Shown: positions 16,871-26,535 of the stretch, one piece after another
How the letters are laid out: the number at the start of each line of letters is the position of its first letter
Numbering within the stretch: the stretch's first letter is position 1
Source: Streptomyces netropsis
Lineage (GTDB): Bacteria > Actinomycetota > Actinomycetes > Streptomycetales > Streptomycetaceae
NCBI RefSeq assembly: GCF_014203545.1
Contig: NZ_JACHJG010000020.1
Location: 1 to 64,000 of the forward strand
Direction of reading: 5' to 3'
DNA length: 64,000 bases
The notes under the pieces: generated by a model
Database searches by the model: none
What the model saw: only the letters and a program-made list of their open reading frames with translations
What the model was told of the DNA's origin: nothing
Position numbers and translations under genes: made by a program

Positions 16871-17029
16871 GCCGGTGAGCCCCTGGCCGGTCCCGACTGT
16901 CGATGACGGCCTCTTCCGGTCCGGTGGTCTTGGAGCCGTGCTCGGAGGAGTCCACGTCGTGGAAACGGCTGGCGCGCGTCGTGACGCAAGCGGGATGCTG
17001 CGGAGTGTCCGGGCCGAGACGCGGACGGG

Positions 17030-18388
17030 GTGCGGGCGGCGGTGTCGTACGGACCGCCGCCCCCTCAGGGCGGCCATTTCGGTATGGACGCGCTGTCGCA
17101 TGATGCGGTGGGCGACGACTGGCTGACGGTCAACGTCTGGTCTCCCGAGCCCGGCCCGGGGGCAGGGCTGCCGGTCATGGTGTGGATCCAGGGCGGCGCC
17201 TACCGATCGGCATGTCCGGACTGCCCGAGTACGACGGTGGCCGGCTGGCTCGCAACGGCGTCGTCATGGTGACGTTCAACTACCGTGTGGGTCTTGAGGG
17301 TTTCGGGCAGATCGAGGGGGCGCCCGCCAACCGAGGTCTGCTTGACCAGGTCGCCGCCTTGGAGTGGGTGCGTGACAACATCCGGGCCTTCGGCGGCGAC
17401 CCGTCCTGTGTCACGGTCTTTCGGCCAGTCGGCGGGGGCCGGGTCGGTCGCCGCGCTGCTGGCGATGCCTCGTGCGGCCGGGCTCTTCGGCAGGGCCGTC
17501 GCGCAGAGTGTGCAGGGCACGTTCTTCTCACCGGAGCTCACCGCCGACATCACCACCTCCTGCGCCGCCGAGCTGGGGCTGCGGCCCACGGTGGCCGAAC
17601 TCTCCACGGTGGCCCCGGCCAGCCTGTCCGCCGCCGGTGACGCGGTCGGCGCCAAGATGGCCCGGTGGGCGGAACGCTGGGGCCAGGTCGCACACAAGCC
17701 GATCCCGTTCTCTCCGGTCGTCGAGGGCGATGCTCTGCCCGTCACTCCATGGCAAGCCTTGGCCGACGGCGTCGGCCGGGACATCGACCTCCTCGTCGGC
17801 CACACCCGCGACGAACAGCGGCTGCTCACCGCGTTCGACGGCCTGCTCGGCCAGGTGACGCAGGAGCAGGCGGCGAGGGCCTGCGCACCTTCGGCCCCGG
17901 CCGGGACGGCGCACGCGGTTACCTCGACGGCTTTCCGGCCGCGGGCCCGGACGAGCTGTACGAACTGGTCCACTCCGACTGGCTGTTCCGCATGCCGACC
18001 CTTCACCTGGCCCAGGCCCGGACCGCCGCCGGCGGCCGTGCCCACGTCCAGGAACTGACCTGGCCCGCCCAGGGCATGGGCGGTGCCCTCGGCGCATGCC
18101 ACGGCCTCGACGTGCCGGCTCGTCTTCGGCAACCTGGACCGCGGCCAGCCTGCCCTGCTGATCGGCGAAGACCCCTCCCCGGAGGCAGAGGCGCTGTCCA
18201 CCCGCATGCGCGCCGCGTGGACGGCGTTCGCCGCCCACGGCGACCCCGGCTGGCCCGCGTACGACACCGAGCACCGCCTCGTACAGCTCTTCGACACCCA
18301 GCCGACCGTCACCGCCTACCCGGAGGAAACCTCCCGCCTCATCAGGCAGGCCCACAGCTTTCCCGCACTGCCGCTGATCGGCCGGTAG
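17030..18388 (+). pseudogene. Type-B carboxylesterase, multiply frameshifted
   Basis: Successive frames rebuild a carboxylesterase/para-nitrobenzyl-esterase: DDWLTVNVWSPEPGPGAG and VMVWIQGGAY, then (shift near 17200) EYDGGRLARNGVVMVTFNYR and LEWVRDNIRAFGGDPS, then (shift near 17425) FGQSAGAGSVAALLAMPRA with the nucleophile. After shifts near 17875 and 18105 it ends LVFGNLDRGQPALLIGE and SFPALPLIGR at TAG 18386-18388. Four single-base changes and a missing N-terminal segment (no start is found after the MarR gene) make it non-functional. The order of segments is otherwise intact, so decay is recent. Confidence 0.8.
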
Positions 18389-19186
18389 AGGCCTCGGCCG
18401 GGGTGCGCTGCGTCCAGACGGCCAGTGGGCGGAGTGTCCGGCGCCAATCCCACCTCGCCGCGCAACGCGTCGAGGGGCCCTGGCGCCTCATGGCACCAGG
18501 GCCCCGAAGGAAATCCAACACCACCTGTCGGCCTGCTACTGCGCCGACGTTCTGTTTCCGCTGCCCCACCCAGAAGGAGGGCGGCAATGCGGGGATCGTG
18601 GATGCCTGACCGGGGACCACCTTCCGTTCCGGGGTCTTGCGGTACCCGGGCCGAACCTTCCTCGCCCGGGCCGTCCTGATGGCGTCTGCTTCCTCCGCTC
18701 TTCCTCTGCATCACCTAAGTGCATGACCGGCACTCACCGGTCGTGCGCATTGCTGGGCTTACTGTCGGCAGCCCCTGAAACCTGCGGGCCGCCCAGGGCG
18801 GCTGTCAGGCCCGTCACCATCCTGCAAAACTTGGCTCCGGGACTCCACAACCACCCTGACCTGCGAACTCACGAACCACTACCCGCCAGTTCGTCTCTGC
18901 CGGGTCTCGCTTGACCTCGTCTACGGCAAAAACGTTAACCGCGCGACAGTCCGATGTCTACTACCACGAGCATAGATTTTGGAGTGTCCGAGGCAGAGGA
19001 AATCTGCATCCTGTAACGAGACGAGTGAGCCTCGTCATCGCGGGCACCGCCCTCGTCCGCATGGGTGTCCATGACGGCCCTCACCCGCTCCCCTACCCCG
19101 GTACCGCACGCTTCGGCCCCCTTACCGCGTTCCCCCCTCCCCCGCCCCGACCCAGCCGACCGGACCGACGGATAGAATCGGCTCTC
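18389..19186. other. About 800-base region without a gene
   Basis: No credible coding frame lies between the esterase pseudogene and the ATG at 19187. It contains a strong hairpin at 18474-18505 and an AT-richer part at 18930-19010 with a 6-bp GACGAG/CTCGTC inverted repeat. Open frames are Arg/Pro-rich shadows. Confidence 0.5.
18474..18505. terminator. Strong hairpin (10-bp stem)
   Basis: GGGGCCCTGG (18474-18483) pairs perfectly with CCAGGGCCCC (18496-18505) around a 12-base loop. It lies about 85 bases after the end of the esterase pseudogene and would terminate transcripts from that side. Confidence 0.6.
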
Positions 19187-19561
19187 ATGTCGATCCCTGA
19201 CGAACTGCTCGTCGATGTCGCCACCATGGTGGAGTCCGAGCAAAGCAATCAGATGTCCCTGACCGTGGTCACCGGCGGCGCTGTCATCACCGGACGGCTG
19301 GCTCCCGAAGCCGTGTGGAGGGAGCGTGTGTCGGAGGTCCTGACGGACTCGGCCCACCTTGGCCCGTTCTCCGGCATCTTCACCGCCGGCCTGACACAGG
19401 AGCGGCCCGACCGCAGCAAGCCGCCCACACATCTGCACTTCCACGTCGCCCGCATCCTGCAAGGCAGCATCGGCATCCCCGAGACGGGTGGCATGTACCG
19501 CGTCGCGATCAAGGACGTCAGCGCCTGGACCGTGGGCGACTTCAGCTACTCCGACCACTGA
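19187..19561 (+). CDS. Conserved hypothetical protein (124 aa)
   Basis: ATG 19187 starts a 124-aa protein beginning MSIPDELLVDVATMVESEQS. It reads SLTVVTGGAVITGRLAPEAV, a beta-hairpin like that of small gas-vesicle accessory (GvpU-type) or LSm-like domains, then a helix and THLHFHVARILQGSIGIPET. No signal peptide or membrane segment is present. GvpU relatedness is only a resemblance of the N-terminal strand pattern; no other gas-vesicle gene is present in the window. A strong terminator follows 18 bases after the stop. Confidence 0.7.
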   Translation: MSIPDELLVDVATMVESEQSNQMSLTVVTGGAVITGRLAPEAVWRERVSEVLTDSAHLGPFSGIFTAGLTQERPDRSKPPTHLHFHVARILQGSIGIPETGGMYRVAIKDVSAWTVGDFSYSDH

Positions 19562-19579
19562 GGCATCGCTACTGGAGAA

Positions 19580-19611
19580 GGGCCCTTGCCGGCGCGCACC
19601 GGCAAGGGCCC
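19580..19611. terminator. Bidirectional terminator (13-bp stem)
   Basis: GGGCCCTTGCCGG (19580-19592) and CCGGCAAGGGCCC (19599-19611) form a perfect 13-bp stem with a 6-base loop. It lies between the convergent hypothetical gene (ending 19561) and the five-gene minus-strand operon (ending 19737), so it can stop transcripts from both sides. Confidence 0.85.
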
Positions 19612-19736
19612 CTCAGTGCTGCGAGGACCACAGCGAGCCGGAGCCCGACGTCGGTCGGCGTGCCCGACAGAGGGCGCCTGCTGTGTCGGTCGCCCCGACG
19701 GCGGATCCGCCGGGTGGGCTTTCGCCCCCGCCGGCC

Positions 19737-22541
19737 TCATGCGCCGGTGAGCAGCACCTCCAGTGCCACAGCGGTATCCGGATGACGTCCGGCCAGTGCC
19801 GCGCCCGGCGGGCCGGGGTCCGCCGGCTCCCACGGCCCGTCGCAACCCAGCAGGCTCGCTACCGCGTCGCACGTCGCGGGGTGGGCGACGAGCAGCGTAC
19901 AGCCGCGGCTGCTTCCCGCGGGCCCCGCCGAACGCTCGGCGTCCGGCTCCGGCTGTGCCCGCCAGGGCGGTACCCACTCGTCCAGCGCCGCGAGCCGGCC
20001 GGGGAAGATCCGCCCGGCCTCACGGATCAGCAACGGGGCCAGCTCGGCGCCACCCGATCGCAGGGTGGTGATCAAGGTCGGCAGCCACGGCAGGAGCACC
20101 GGGTCCGGCAGTCGTCCGAACGCGTGCGACACTGCCTCCACGACGAAGTCGGTGAGCCCCGGGACGGGCTCCAGGGCGTGTACGAAGCCACTGAGGTAGC
20201 GCGGATAGGCGGGCAGCACCAAGGGGTTGCCCAGCAGGTCGTCGCACTTCGCCCGGAGGTCCGCGCGGGAGAGGTGGCCGAGCTGCACCTGAGCCGCCCA
20301 CAGCAGGGCGGTCTTCGACGGGTCCTGTGGATGCGACTGGGCGACCGCCAGCTCGAGTTGGGTCCGGTCGCAGCCCAGCGACAGCGCCAGGCTCTCCATG
20401 CTGAACAGGAAGCCGAGCATCGCCGCCACATGGCGGACGGTGGCGTCGTCGTCGGTGAACGCCGTCGGCAGCAGGGTGCAGTAGTGCGCGTACCCGGTCT
20501 TGGCGAAGGACTCGATCCACGGCGGCAGCACCGGCCGGCTGGTGCGGTAGTACGCCAGCAGGCGCCGCACCCGGCGCAGCACCTCCGGCGCGCCGTCGAC
20601 GTTGCGTTCGGCCGACAGTACCTCCAGGGCGCGTGTACCCAGTTCGTCGGCGAGGCGGCGGCTGCGCAGGTACAGCGTCGCGTCCTCCACGGCCTCCAGG
20701 ACGCTCGCCGCGGTGGCCTGCGGGCCGAACGCCGCGCGGCGCAGGCGCTGTTCCAGGACCTGCTCGATGCTGACGCCCTCGTAGCCGAGCTCGATGAGCG
20801 CACGCTGGTGGGTGCCCAGCGCGACGTCCCACGACTCCTGGATCGGCCGCTCCCCCAGCCTCCGCTCGCCCATGATCGGCCGCGCTGCGCCCTGAGGCAG
20901 CAGGTAGCGCAGCATCCACAGCACGTCGGAGCAGTGCCCCAGCTCCGGCTGGGCGGCGATGTCCAGCAGCGCCCGTTGCACGCCGCGCTGCTGGAGCTTC
21001 AGGTCCAGTGAGGCGAGCCGGTCGTGCACGTCGCGGGCCAGAGGTGGCAGCGCGTCGTAGCCGACCTGGCCGACGCGGTCGCCGCCCATCATGATTTCCA
21101 CGAGGCGGCGCACGTCGCGCCGGCCCGGCACGGTGTCTTTCTCGATGCAGGTGACGGCCGCGTCCTGGAAGTCGTACGGCGTGGGTCTGGTCCGGTCGCG
21201 GATCCCGGCGAGCAGGATCGACGTCTCGAACACCGCGATGGCGTCGGCGGTGGAGGCGAGGTAGCCGTTGCGCCGTGCGGCGCGCACGATCTCCACCGAC
21301 CAGCCGAGCAGTTCGGCCTCGTCCAGCCGGTCCAGGGCGGGCGGTTGCTGAAGGAAGCCGGTCAGCTTGTCGGAGGGAGGCGCCGCCGGTACGGGATCCG
21401 CTGTCTTCTTGGCCTTCTTCGGCTTCTTCGCGCCCGCCTGTCCCACCAGGCGGTACGGTTCCACGCGCGTGCGCTTGACGTTCTTCGCCCAGACCGTCGA
21501 GGCGATCGACACCGAGCCGGCGGCGAGGCCGAACTGTGCCTCGATCGCCGCGTGGCTGGACGGGATCAGGCCGTGCTGCCACGTGGTGGCAGTGCGCGGG
21601 CTGATCTCGAAGGTGTCGGTGCCGTGGGCGCCGAACTCCTCGACGCGGCTGGCCGCGTGGAAGGCGCCGCAGACGTAGAGGCAGTCCGCGGGATCGGTGC
21701 CGGTCGCGGCCAGGTGTTCGCGCATCCTGGTCCACATGTAGCGCTCGCGGTCCTCGTCCACCCGCACCCGGTGGGGGTCGCCGGGTGCGAGACGCCTGAA
21801 GAGGCTGCCGATGAGGAGCATGGCCTGGCGGTAGGTGTCGTGGTCGCTGTCGCCGAGCGGCAGTTCGACGTACTGGTGCCACCATTCCGACCAGTGCCGC
21901 ACCCTGCCGTGACGCAGCAGGTGTTCCTCCAGCTCGGCGAAGCGTGGCCGCAGGTCGCCGATCTCCACGCCGACCGCGTCGCCGTGCAGCGCGGCCTCCT
22001 CCTCGGCGGGCGGTGTGTCCGCTTCGGTCGGCTCGGCCGGGTCGTCGGGGTGCCTCCCGCGCTGGTCCCACTGGAAGACGTGGTCCGAGGAGCGGTCGAC
22101 GAGGACCAGTTCGACGCCGGGTGTGTCCAGTGCGTAGGCGATCGCCTGGTACTCGGCCGAGGCCTCGGTGATCGGTGCCACCACCGACAGCGGGGCCCAC
22201 TCGGGCGGGAAGCCGTCGATCTCGCTCGCGAACGCCTGGAGGGCCACCGGGAGCCTGCAGTTGCGCAGTTCGGTGAGCAGCGGTGCCATGTCCTCGCACA
22301 GCTCCAGGTACACGACCTTGGGCTGCTTCTGGCGCAGGCGGCGTGCCATCGCGATCGCCGAGGCGGGCGAGTGGTGGCAGACGGGGAAGATCTCCAGTGG
22401 CTCGCGTACCGCGCGGTCGACGTCGTCGACGATGCCGAGGAGGATGCCCTCCAGGGCGTCGGGGCCGTCGGCGAACGTCGCGGCGGCCTGCTGCAACTGC
22501 GCGCGCAGTGCTTCGAAGGTCCCCTCGTGCGTGCCGCTCAT
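19737..22541 (-). CDS. DUF5682-like large protein of the MoxR/VWA operon
   Basis: ATG 22541 overlaps the TGA of the upstream MoxR gene in an ATGA arrangement. The 934-aa product has an N-terminal domain with LEIFPVCHHSPASAIAMARR, VVYLELCEDMAPLL and, near residue 290, LYVCGAFHAASRVEEFGAHG. The His-His and Gly-x-x-His pattern recalls the TraB/Tiki/EreA-like hydrolase superfamily to which I think DUF5682 (the enterobacterial YehM family) belongs. The C-terminal two thirds are helical repeats without known motifs (for example LGYEGVSIEQVLEQRLRRAA). As the last gene of the operon it is probably the effector or substrate-handling subunit whose activity the ATPase and VWA protein control. Family name is from memory. 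Confidence 0.8.
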   Translation of the reverse strand: MSGTHEGTFEALRAQLQQAAATFADGPDALEGILLGIVDDVDRAVREPLEIFPVCHHSPASAIAMARRLRQKQPKVVYLELCEDMAPLLTELRNCRLPVALQAFASEIDGFPPEWAPLSVVAPITEASAEYQAIAYALDTPGVELVLVDRSSDHVFQWDQRGRHPDDPAEPTEADTPPAEEEAALHGDAVGVEIGDLRPRFAELEEHLLRHGRVRHWSEWWHQYVELPLGDSDHDTYRQAMLLIGSLFRRLAPGDPHRVRVDEDRERYMWTRMREHLAATGTDPADCLYVCGAFHAASRVEEFGAHGTDTFEISPRTATTWQHGLIPSSHAAIEAQFGLAAGSVSIASTVWAKNVKRTRVEPYRLVGQAGAKKPKKAKKTADPVPAAPPSDKLTGFLQQPPALDRLDEAELLGWSVEIVRAARRNGYLASTADAIAVFETSILLAGIRDRTRPTPYDFQDAAVTCIEKDTVPGRRDVRRLVEIMMGGDRVGQVGYDALPPLARDVHDRLASLDLKLQQRGVQRALLDIAAQPELGHCSDVLWMLRYLLPQGAARPIMGERRLGERPIQESWDVALGTHQRALIELGYEGVSIEQVLEQRLRRAAFGPQATAASVLEAVEDATLYLRSRRLADELGTRALEVLSAERNVDGAPEVLRRVRRLLAYYRTSRPVLPPWIESFAKTGYAHYCTLLPTAFTDDDATVRHVAAMLGFLFSMESLALSLGCDRTQLELAVAQSHPQDPSKTALLWAAQVQLGHLSRADLRAKCDDLLGNPLVLPAYPRYLSGFVHALEPVPGLTDFVVEAVSHAFGRLPDPVLLPWLPTLITTLRSGGAELAPLLIREAGRIFPGRLAALDEWVPPWRAQPEPDAERSAGPAGSSRGCTLLVAHPATCDAVASLLGCDGPWEPADPGPPGAALAGRHPDTAVALEVLLTGA

Positions 22542-23650
22542 GACAGGGTGGCGATCGCGTCGCGGCCGCCCTCCAGGAACTCCGGCCAGGATCCGCCCTC
22601 TTCCTTGCTGCGCGGCTCGACGACGCCGTGCAGGTACTTGTTGAGGATGGCCAGGTCCTCTGGCTCGCGCCGGGCCAGTGACCCGACGAGGGAGGAGGCC
22701 AGGGTGTGGGCGGTCAGGGCGCGCTCGCCGAAGAAGTTGCAGTGCAGGATCGCGTCCTCGAGCACGCCGATCTGTTCGGCGGTGGACAGGGCGGACTCCA
22801 GCTTCTCGTCGTCGCTGCCGGCCGAAGCCGCCGAGGCGCGCAGGTCGGCGAAGCTCTGCAGCAGCACATCGAGCAGTGTCGGCGGCACGTCCAGCTCGAG
22901 CTGGTGGCGGCGGAGCAGTTCCTCGGTGCGGAAGCGGACGATCTCCGCTTCGCTCTTCTTGTTCGTCACCACCGGGATGCGTACGAAGTTGAAGCGGCGC
23001 TTGAGGGCCGAGGACAGGTCGTTGACCCCCCGGTCGCGGCTGTTGGCAGTGGCGATGATCGAGAAGCCGGGCTTGGCGAAGACGATGTTGTCGCTGTCCA
23101 GTTCCGGGACCGAGATGTACTTCTCGGACAGGATCGAGATCAGCGCGTCCTGGACGTCGCTGGTGGAGCGGGTCAGTTCTTCGAATCGGCCGATCGCGCC
23201 GGCCTCCATCGCGGTCATGATCGGTGAAGGGATCATGGACTCCCGCGACTGGCCCTTGGCGATGACCATGGACACGTTCCAGGAGTACTTGATGTGGTCC
23301 TCGGTGGTACCTGCCGTGCCCTGCACGACCAGTGTGGAGTTGCGGCTGATCGCGGCGGACAGCAGCTCGGCCAGCCAGCTCTTGCCGGTGCCGGGGTCGC
23401 CGATGAGCAGCAGGCCGCGGTCGGAGGCCAGCGTGACGATGGAGCGTTCGACGAAACTGCGGTCGCCGAACCACTTCTGCGAGATCTCCCGGTCCAGGCC
23501 GTCGGCACGCTCGGAGCCCAGGATGAACAAGCGGACCATCTTCGGGGACAGGCGCCAGGAGAAGGGTTTGGGGTTGTCGTCGATGGACTCCAGCCAGTCC
23601 AGTTCGTCGGCGTACTTGGTCTCGGCGGGGGCGCGCAACAGGTCGGACAT
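22538..23650 (-). CDS. MoxR-type AAA+ ATPase
   Basis: This 370-aa ATPase begins MSDLLRAPAETKYADELDWL. Walker A is GDPGTGKS at residues about 84-91, the Walker B region is AGAIGRFEELTRS with tandem Glu, and sensor 1 is IIATANSRDRG; the arginine-finger region is LSSALKRRFNFVRIP. MoxR AAA+ proteins work with VWA-domain partners as chaperones that insert metals or remodel complexes. The start is 12 bases after the VWA gene stop, and the end overlaps the DUF5682 start by 4 bases, so expression is coupled. The order equals that of yehL/yehM in E. coli. Confidence 0.9.
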   Translation of the reverse strand: MSDLLRAPAETKYADELDWLESIDDNPKPFSWRLSPKMVRLFILGSERADGLDREISQKWFGDRSFVERSIVTLASDRGLLLIGDPGTGKSWLAELLSAAISRNSTLVVQGTAGTTEDHIKYSWNVSMVIAKGQSRESMIPSPIMTAMEAGAIGRFEELTRSTSDVQDALISILSEKYISVPELDSDNIVFAKPGFSIIATANSRDRGVNDLSSALKRRFNFVRIPVVTNKKSEAEIVRFRTEELLRRHQLELDVPPTLLDVLLQSFADLRASAASAGSDDEKLESALSTAEQIGVLEDAILHCNFFGERALTAHTLASSLVGSLARREPEDLAILNKYLHGVVEPRSKEEGGSWPEFLEGGRDAIATLS

Positions 23651-23662
23651 AGCAGGGCCTTT

Positions 23663-25153
23663 CTAGGCGAGGAACGTCTTGAGTTCGTGGACGAGCTTGC
23701 GGATGTGGCCGGAGAGCACCGGCGTGCCCAGGGCTTTGAAGCGCTCCCGGAACCAGGGGTTGACCTCCTGGCGGCCGGAGCTGGTGACCGAACCGACCGG
23801 GATGAATTTCACTCCGGAGCGGTGGACGGCCTCGATGCCCTCGAAAAGCGGCTGGGAGCGGTCGAACTCGTAGAAGTCCGAGATCCACACCATCACGGTG
23901 TCCCGGGGATCGGTGATCTTCGGGCGGGCCATGGCCATCGCGACGGGGCCGTCATTGCCGCCACCGAGGTTGGTGCGCAGCAGGGCCTCGAACGGGTCGT
24001 TCACCCAGGGGGTCAGGTCGAGGGCACGCGTGTCGTACGCGATCAGGTGGACGTCCACCTTCGGCAGCCCGGCGAAGATCGATGCCAGGATGGTGCAGTT
24101 CACCATGGAGTCGACCATGGAGCCGGACTGGTCCACGACGACGATCAGCCGCTGCGGTGTGGTCTTGCGGGCGGTGTGCCGGTAGTAGAGGCGGTCGACG
24201 TACAGCCGCTCCTCCTCCGGGCTCCAGTTGGTGAGGTTCTTCCAGATCGTGCGGTCGATGTCGAGGTTGCGGAACACCCGCTTGGGCGGGACGGAGCGGT
24301 CCAGGGCGCCTGCCGTGGCTGTTTCCACTTGGGTGCGCAGCACTTCGGCGACCTCGTCGACGAAGCGGCGGATCAGGGCCTTGGCGTTGGCCAGGGCAAC
24401 GCCCGAGAGGTTGTTCTTGTCCCGCAGCAGTTGCTCGATCAGGGACATGCTCGGGGTCAGCTGCGCGGCGAGCTTGGGGTCGGCCAGCACCTCGCGCAGG
24501 CGCATCCGCTTGACGAGGTCGGCTTCGATGGCGCCGAGTTCCGGCCCGATCGCCGGAATCAGTCGGCTGAGGTCGGGCGTCGTTCCCAGGCCTCCGGTGC
24601 CGTTGGGGCTGCCGCCCGGTCCTGCGGCCGCGCCTCCCCTGGCCCCTCCGCCGGCGCGGCCGCCGCGCAGCTCGCCGGGCTTGCAGCCGAGTGCGCGCTC
24701 CAGCCAGCCCGCGTCGGACTGCCAGCGCGTCAGCTGTCCGGCGGTGACCGTGCCCGAGCCGGAGGCGAAGACGTTGAGCAGCACCTTCGACACCAGCGCC
24801 GCGCGCCGTACCTCGGCGGGCCGGTCGCGTGCCCCGTCGTCTTCCGGTTCGGGTGCCATCAGACCGTCGAACTCGGCGGCCAGCTCCGGGTGGCGTTGTA
24901 CGACCGAGTCGACGGAGGCCTGTGGGTCCAGCAGTGCGGGCGGCAGGCCGATGTCCTCGACGACGGCGAGGCTCGCCGATTCCAGCGTGGCTTGCTCCTC
25001 GTGGTCGAAGAGGCGGGCGAGGAGCCGCCAGTACAGGACCTGACGGCGGTTGTCGTGGGGGTCCACGTCGGGGTTTTGTGGGGGCGTGTGCGCGGCCGAT
25101 CGTTCGGTTGCGGCCGTGTGCCCTGTCGTGTGTTCCGTCGTGTGTTCCGTCAT
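23663..25153 (-). CDS. VWA (MIDAS) domain protein, CoxE/YehP-like
   Basis: ATG 25153 overlaps the preceding stop as ATGA. The N-terminal 25 residues are a His/Thr-rich leader (MTEHTTEHTTGHTAATERSA). A helical region with a Gly-rich linker at about 165-190 precedes the VWA domain, which starts near residue 335: RLIVVVDQSGSMVDSM gives the DxSxS of the metal-ion-dependent adhesion site, and LGGGND and WISDFYEF supply the later Thr/Asp-type positions. VWA partners bind the MoxR ATPase and recruit targets. The His-rich N-terminus could bind metal; this is inference. Length 496 aa. Confidence 0.88.
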   Translation of the reverse strand: MTEHTTEHTTGHTAATERSAAHTPPQNPDVDPHDNRRQVLYWRLLARLFDHEEQATLESASLAVVEDIGLPPALLDPQASVDSVVQRHPELAAEFDGLMAPEPEDDGARDRPAEVRRAALVSKVLLNVFASGSGTVTAGQLTRWQSDAGWLERALGCKPGELRGGRAGGGARGGAAAGPGGSPNGTGGLGTTPDLSRLIPAIGPELGAIEADLVKRMRLREVLADPKLAAQLTPSMSLIEQLLRDKNNLSGVALANAKALIRRFVDEVAEVLRTQVETATAGALDRSVPPKRVFRNLDIDRTIWKNLTNWSPEEERLYVDRLYYRHTARKTTPQRLIVVVDQSGSMVDSMVNCTILASIFAGLPKVDVHLIAYDTRALDLTPWVNDPFEALLRTNLGGGNDGPVAMAMARPKITDPRDTVMVWISDFYEFDRSQPLFEGIEAVHRSGVKFIPVGSVTSSGRQEVNPWFRERFKALGTPVLSGHIRKLVHELKTFLA

Positions 25154-26535
25154 TTCCGGAGCAGCCTCCCGGCGCGCTCCCGCAGCACGGCCACGGCGTC
25201 GGTGGCGGCCTTCTCGGCCTTGATGCCGGCCTTGTCGGTCGTGCCCCCGGCCCATCCCCCGGCGTGGATCGCGACCGTTTTCTTCCGCACGGTCGTCTCG
25301 ACGGCCAGAGGCTGGACGCGATACGTCCCGGCGTCCCAGCGGAGCAACCCGATGCACGAGCCGGACGCCGCGACGGCTGCGGGGGTGAGCGGTCCGGCGG
25401 TCGGGATGCGGTCGGTGTCGACCGTGAGAGGGTGTCCGGCGATGGTGAACGTCAGTGCGTCGTCGTTCCCGGTGGCGTAGCCCTCCAGGAACACGGGTAC
25501 GGCGATGCGCGCCGGGTGCCGGTCCAGGGGTGCGGTCGCCGGGTCGGTGGCGGTAGGCAGGACGATGCGGGCGGTGACGAAGGCGTCGGCGGGCTCGCCC
25601 GTGCGGGCGTGCTCGTCGTTCCAGAGCAGGTCGCCTTCGGCGGTGACCGGCATGCCGACGAGGTCCATCGAGCGGCCCTCGCTGACAGCTGCAAGGAGCG
25701 ACATGTGCGGGCGGAGCAGCTGCCAGAGGCCGGCTCCGACGACCGTGTCGGGCTTCGGCACCGACACGCCGGCACGCACCAGGCGGGGCGCACCGCCGTC
25801 CGCCGGCTCGAAGACCGCGTGGACCTGGGCCTGTACGGCGGTCGCGTGTTCCTGCACGTCGACGCCGAGGGGCAGCAGGCGGCCGGTGACCGTACCGGCC
25901 ATGGGCACCTCGGCAGCACCGGGCAGCGTCAGCAACATCGCGCGCGACCACAGGTCGGCCCAGCGGCGTGCCGGGATGCGTTCCAGGGCCGCGCCCGGGC
26001 AGGATGCGACGAGTTCGGCGGCGAAGCCGTCGAGAAGCGTCGCCAGGCGGCGCAGGGCCGGGTCCACCAGCATCGCGGAGACGATGGGCGCCGCCCCGGC
26101 GACCACGTCGTGGTCGATGCCCTGCCACCCGGAGCGCGCCAGATCGGAGAGCCAGGAGCGGGCGGCGACGAGCAGGTTCGCCGCTTGCCGCTCGCCGGGG
26201 GCTGGGACGGTGGCCTCGCCGCGGGGCCGACCGGAGGCTTCCTCGAGACGGACCATGAGTGCGTCGTGGACGGAGCCGAGCAGCGCGGTCCGGGCGGCGG
26301 CGAGGGCGACGAAGTGGTCTTCGCTCGCGGATCCGGCCGCTGCCTTCCCGGCCGCCTCGGCGACCCGGGCGGCCAGCGGCGTCCCCGCGACGGCGTGTGC
26401 GAGCTCTGTCAGGCCGCCGGCCTGGGCGGGCTGGGGACGGAGCAGGCCGCCGACGAGGGCCCGGTCGAAGGCGTCGACGGCTGCCAGGGCTTCGTCGAGT
26501 CCGGCGATGGTTTCGGCGAGCAGGTCGGCGCGCAT
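25150..26535 (-). CDS. Unassigned 461-aa partner protein in MoxR/VWA operon
   Basis: This gene is framed by two coupling points: its ATG at 26535 shares a base with the SWIM gene stop, and its TGA overlaps the VWA start. The protein is an all-helical N-terminal domain (LLAETIAGLDEALAAVDAFD, then Ala-rich helices) followed by a beta-rich region with GRLLPLGVDVQEHATAVQAQ and FLEGYATGNDDALTFTIAGH. The C-terminus is basic (GIKAEKAATDAVAVLRERAG). I do not recognise a Pfam family with confidence. Its coupling places it as an integral component between the SWIM sensor and the VWA protein. Confidence 0.75.
   Translation of the reverse strand: MRADLLAETIAGLDEALAAVDAFDRALVGGLLRPQPAQAGGLTELAHAVAGTPLAARVAEAAGKAAAGSASEDHFVALAAARTALLGSVHDALMVRLEEASGRPRGEATVPAPGERQAANLLVAARSWLSDLARSGWQGIDHDVVAGAAPIVSAMLVDPALRRLATLLDGFAAELVASCPGAALERIPARRWADLWSRAMLLTLPGAAEVPMAGTVTGRLLPLGVDVQEHATAVQAQVHAVFEPADGGAPRLVRAGVSVPKPDTVVGAGLWQLLRPHMSLLAAVSEGRSMDLVGMPVTAEGDLLWNDEHARTGEPADAFVTARIVLPTATDPATAPLDRHPARIAVPVFLEGYATGNDDALTFTIAGHPLTVDTDRIPTAGPLTPAAVAASGSCIGLLRWDAGTYRVQPLAVETTVRKKTVAIHAGGWAGGTTDKAGIKAEKAATDAVAVLRERAGRLLRK

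Noticed and set aside
19187..19561. Gas-vesicle (GvpU) identity for the 124-aa protein
   Set aside because: Only the strand pattern is similar; no gas-vesicle genes are present, so the name was not used.
21024..23666. Long open frame on the plus strand, antisense to the MoxR and DUF5682 genes
   Set aside because: It is a high-GC shadow: the translation has no domain pattern, while the minus-strand proteins show clear Walker, sensor and family motifs in the same bases.
23651..23888. N-terminal extension that would fuse the DUF5682-like gene to a frame antiparallel in phase with the MoxR and VWA genes
   Set aside because: The extension lies over other coding genes in the wrong phase; the ATGA overlap at 22538-22541 gives a natural start.
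23294..25480. Another long plus-strand frame antisense to the VWA and MoxR genes
   Set aside because: The composition is Gly/Val/Asp/Arg shadow and the overlapping minus-strand genes have MIDAS and AAA+ motifs and coupled starts.
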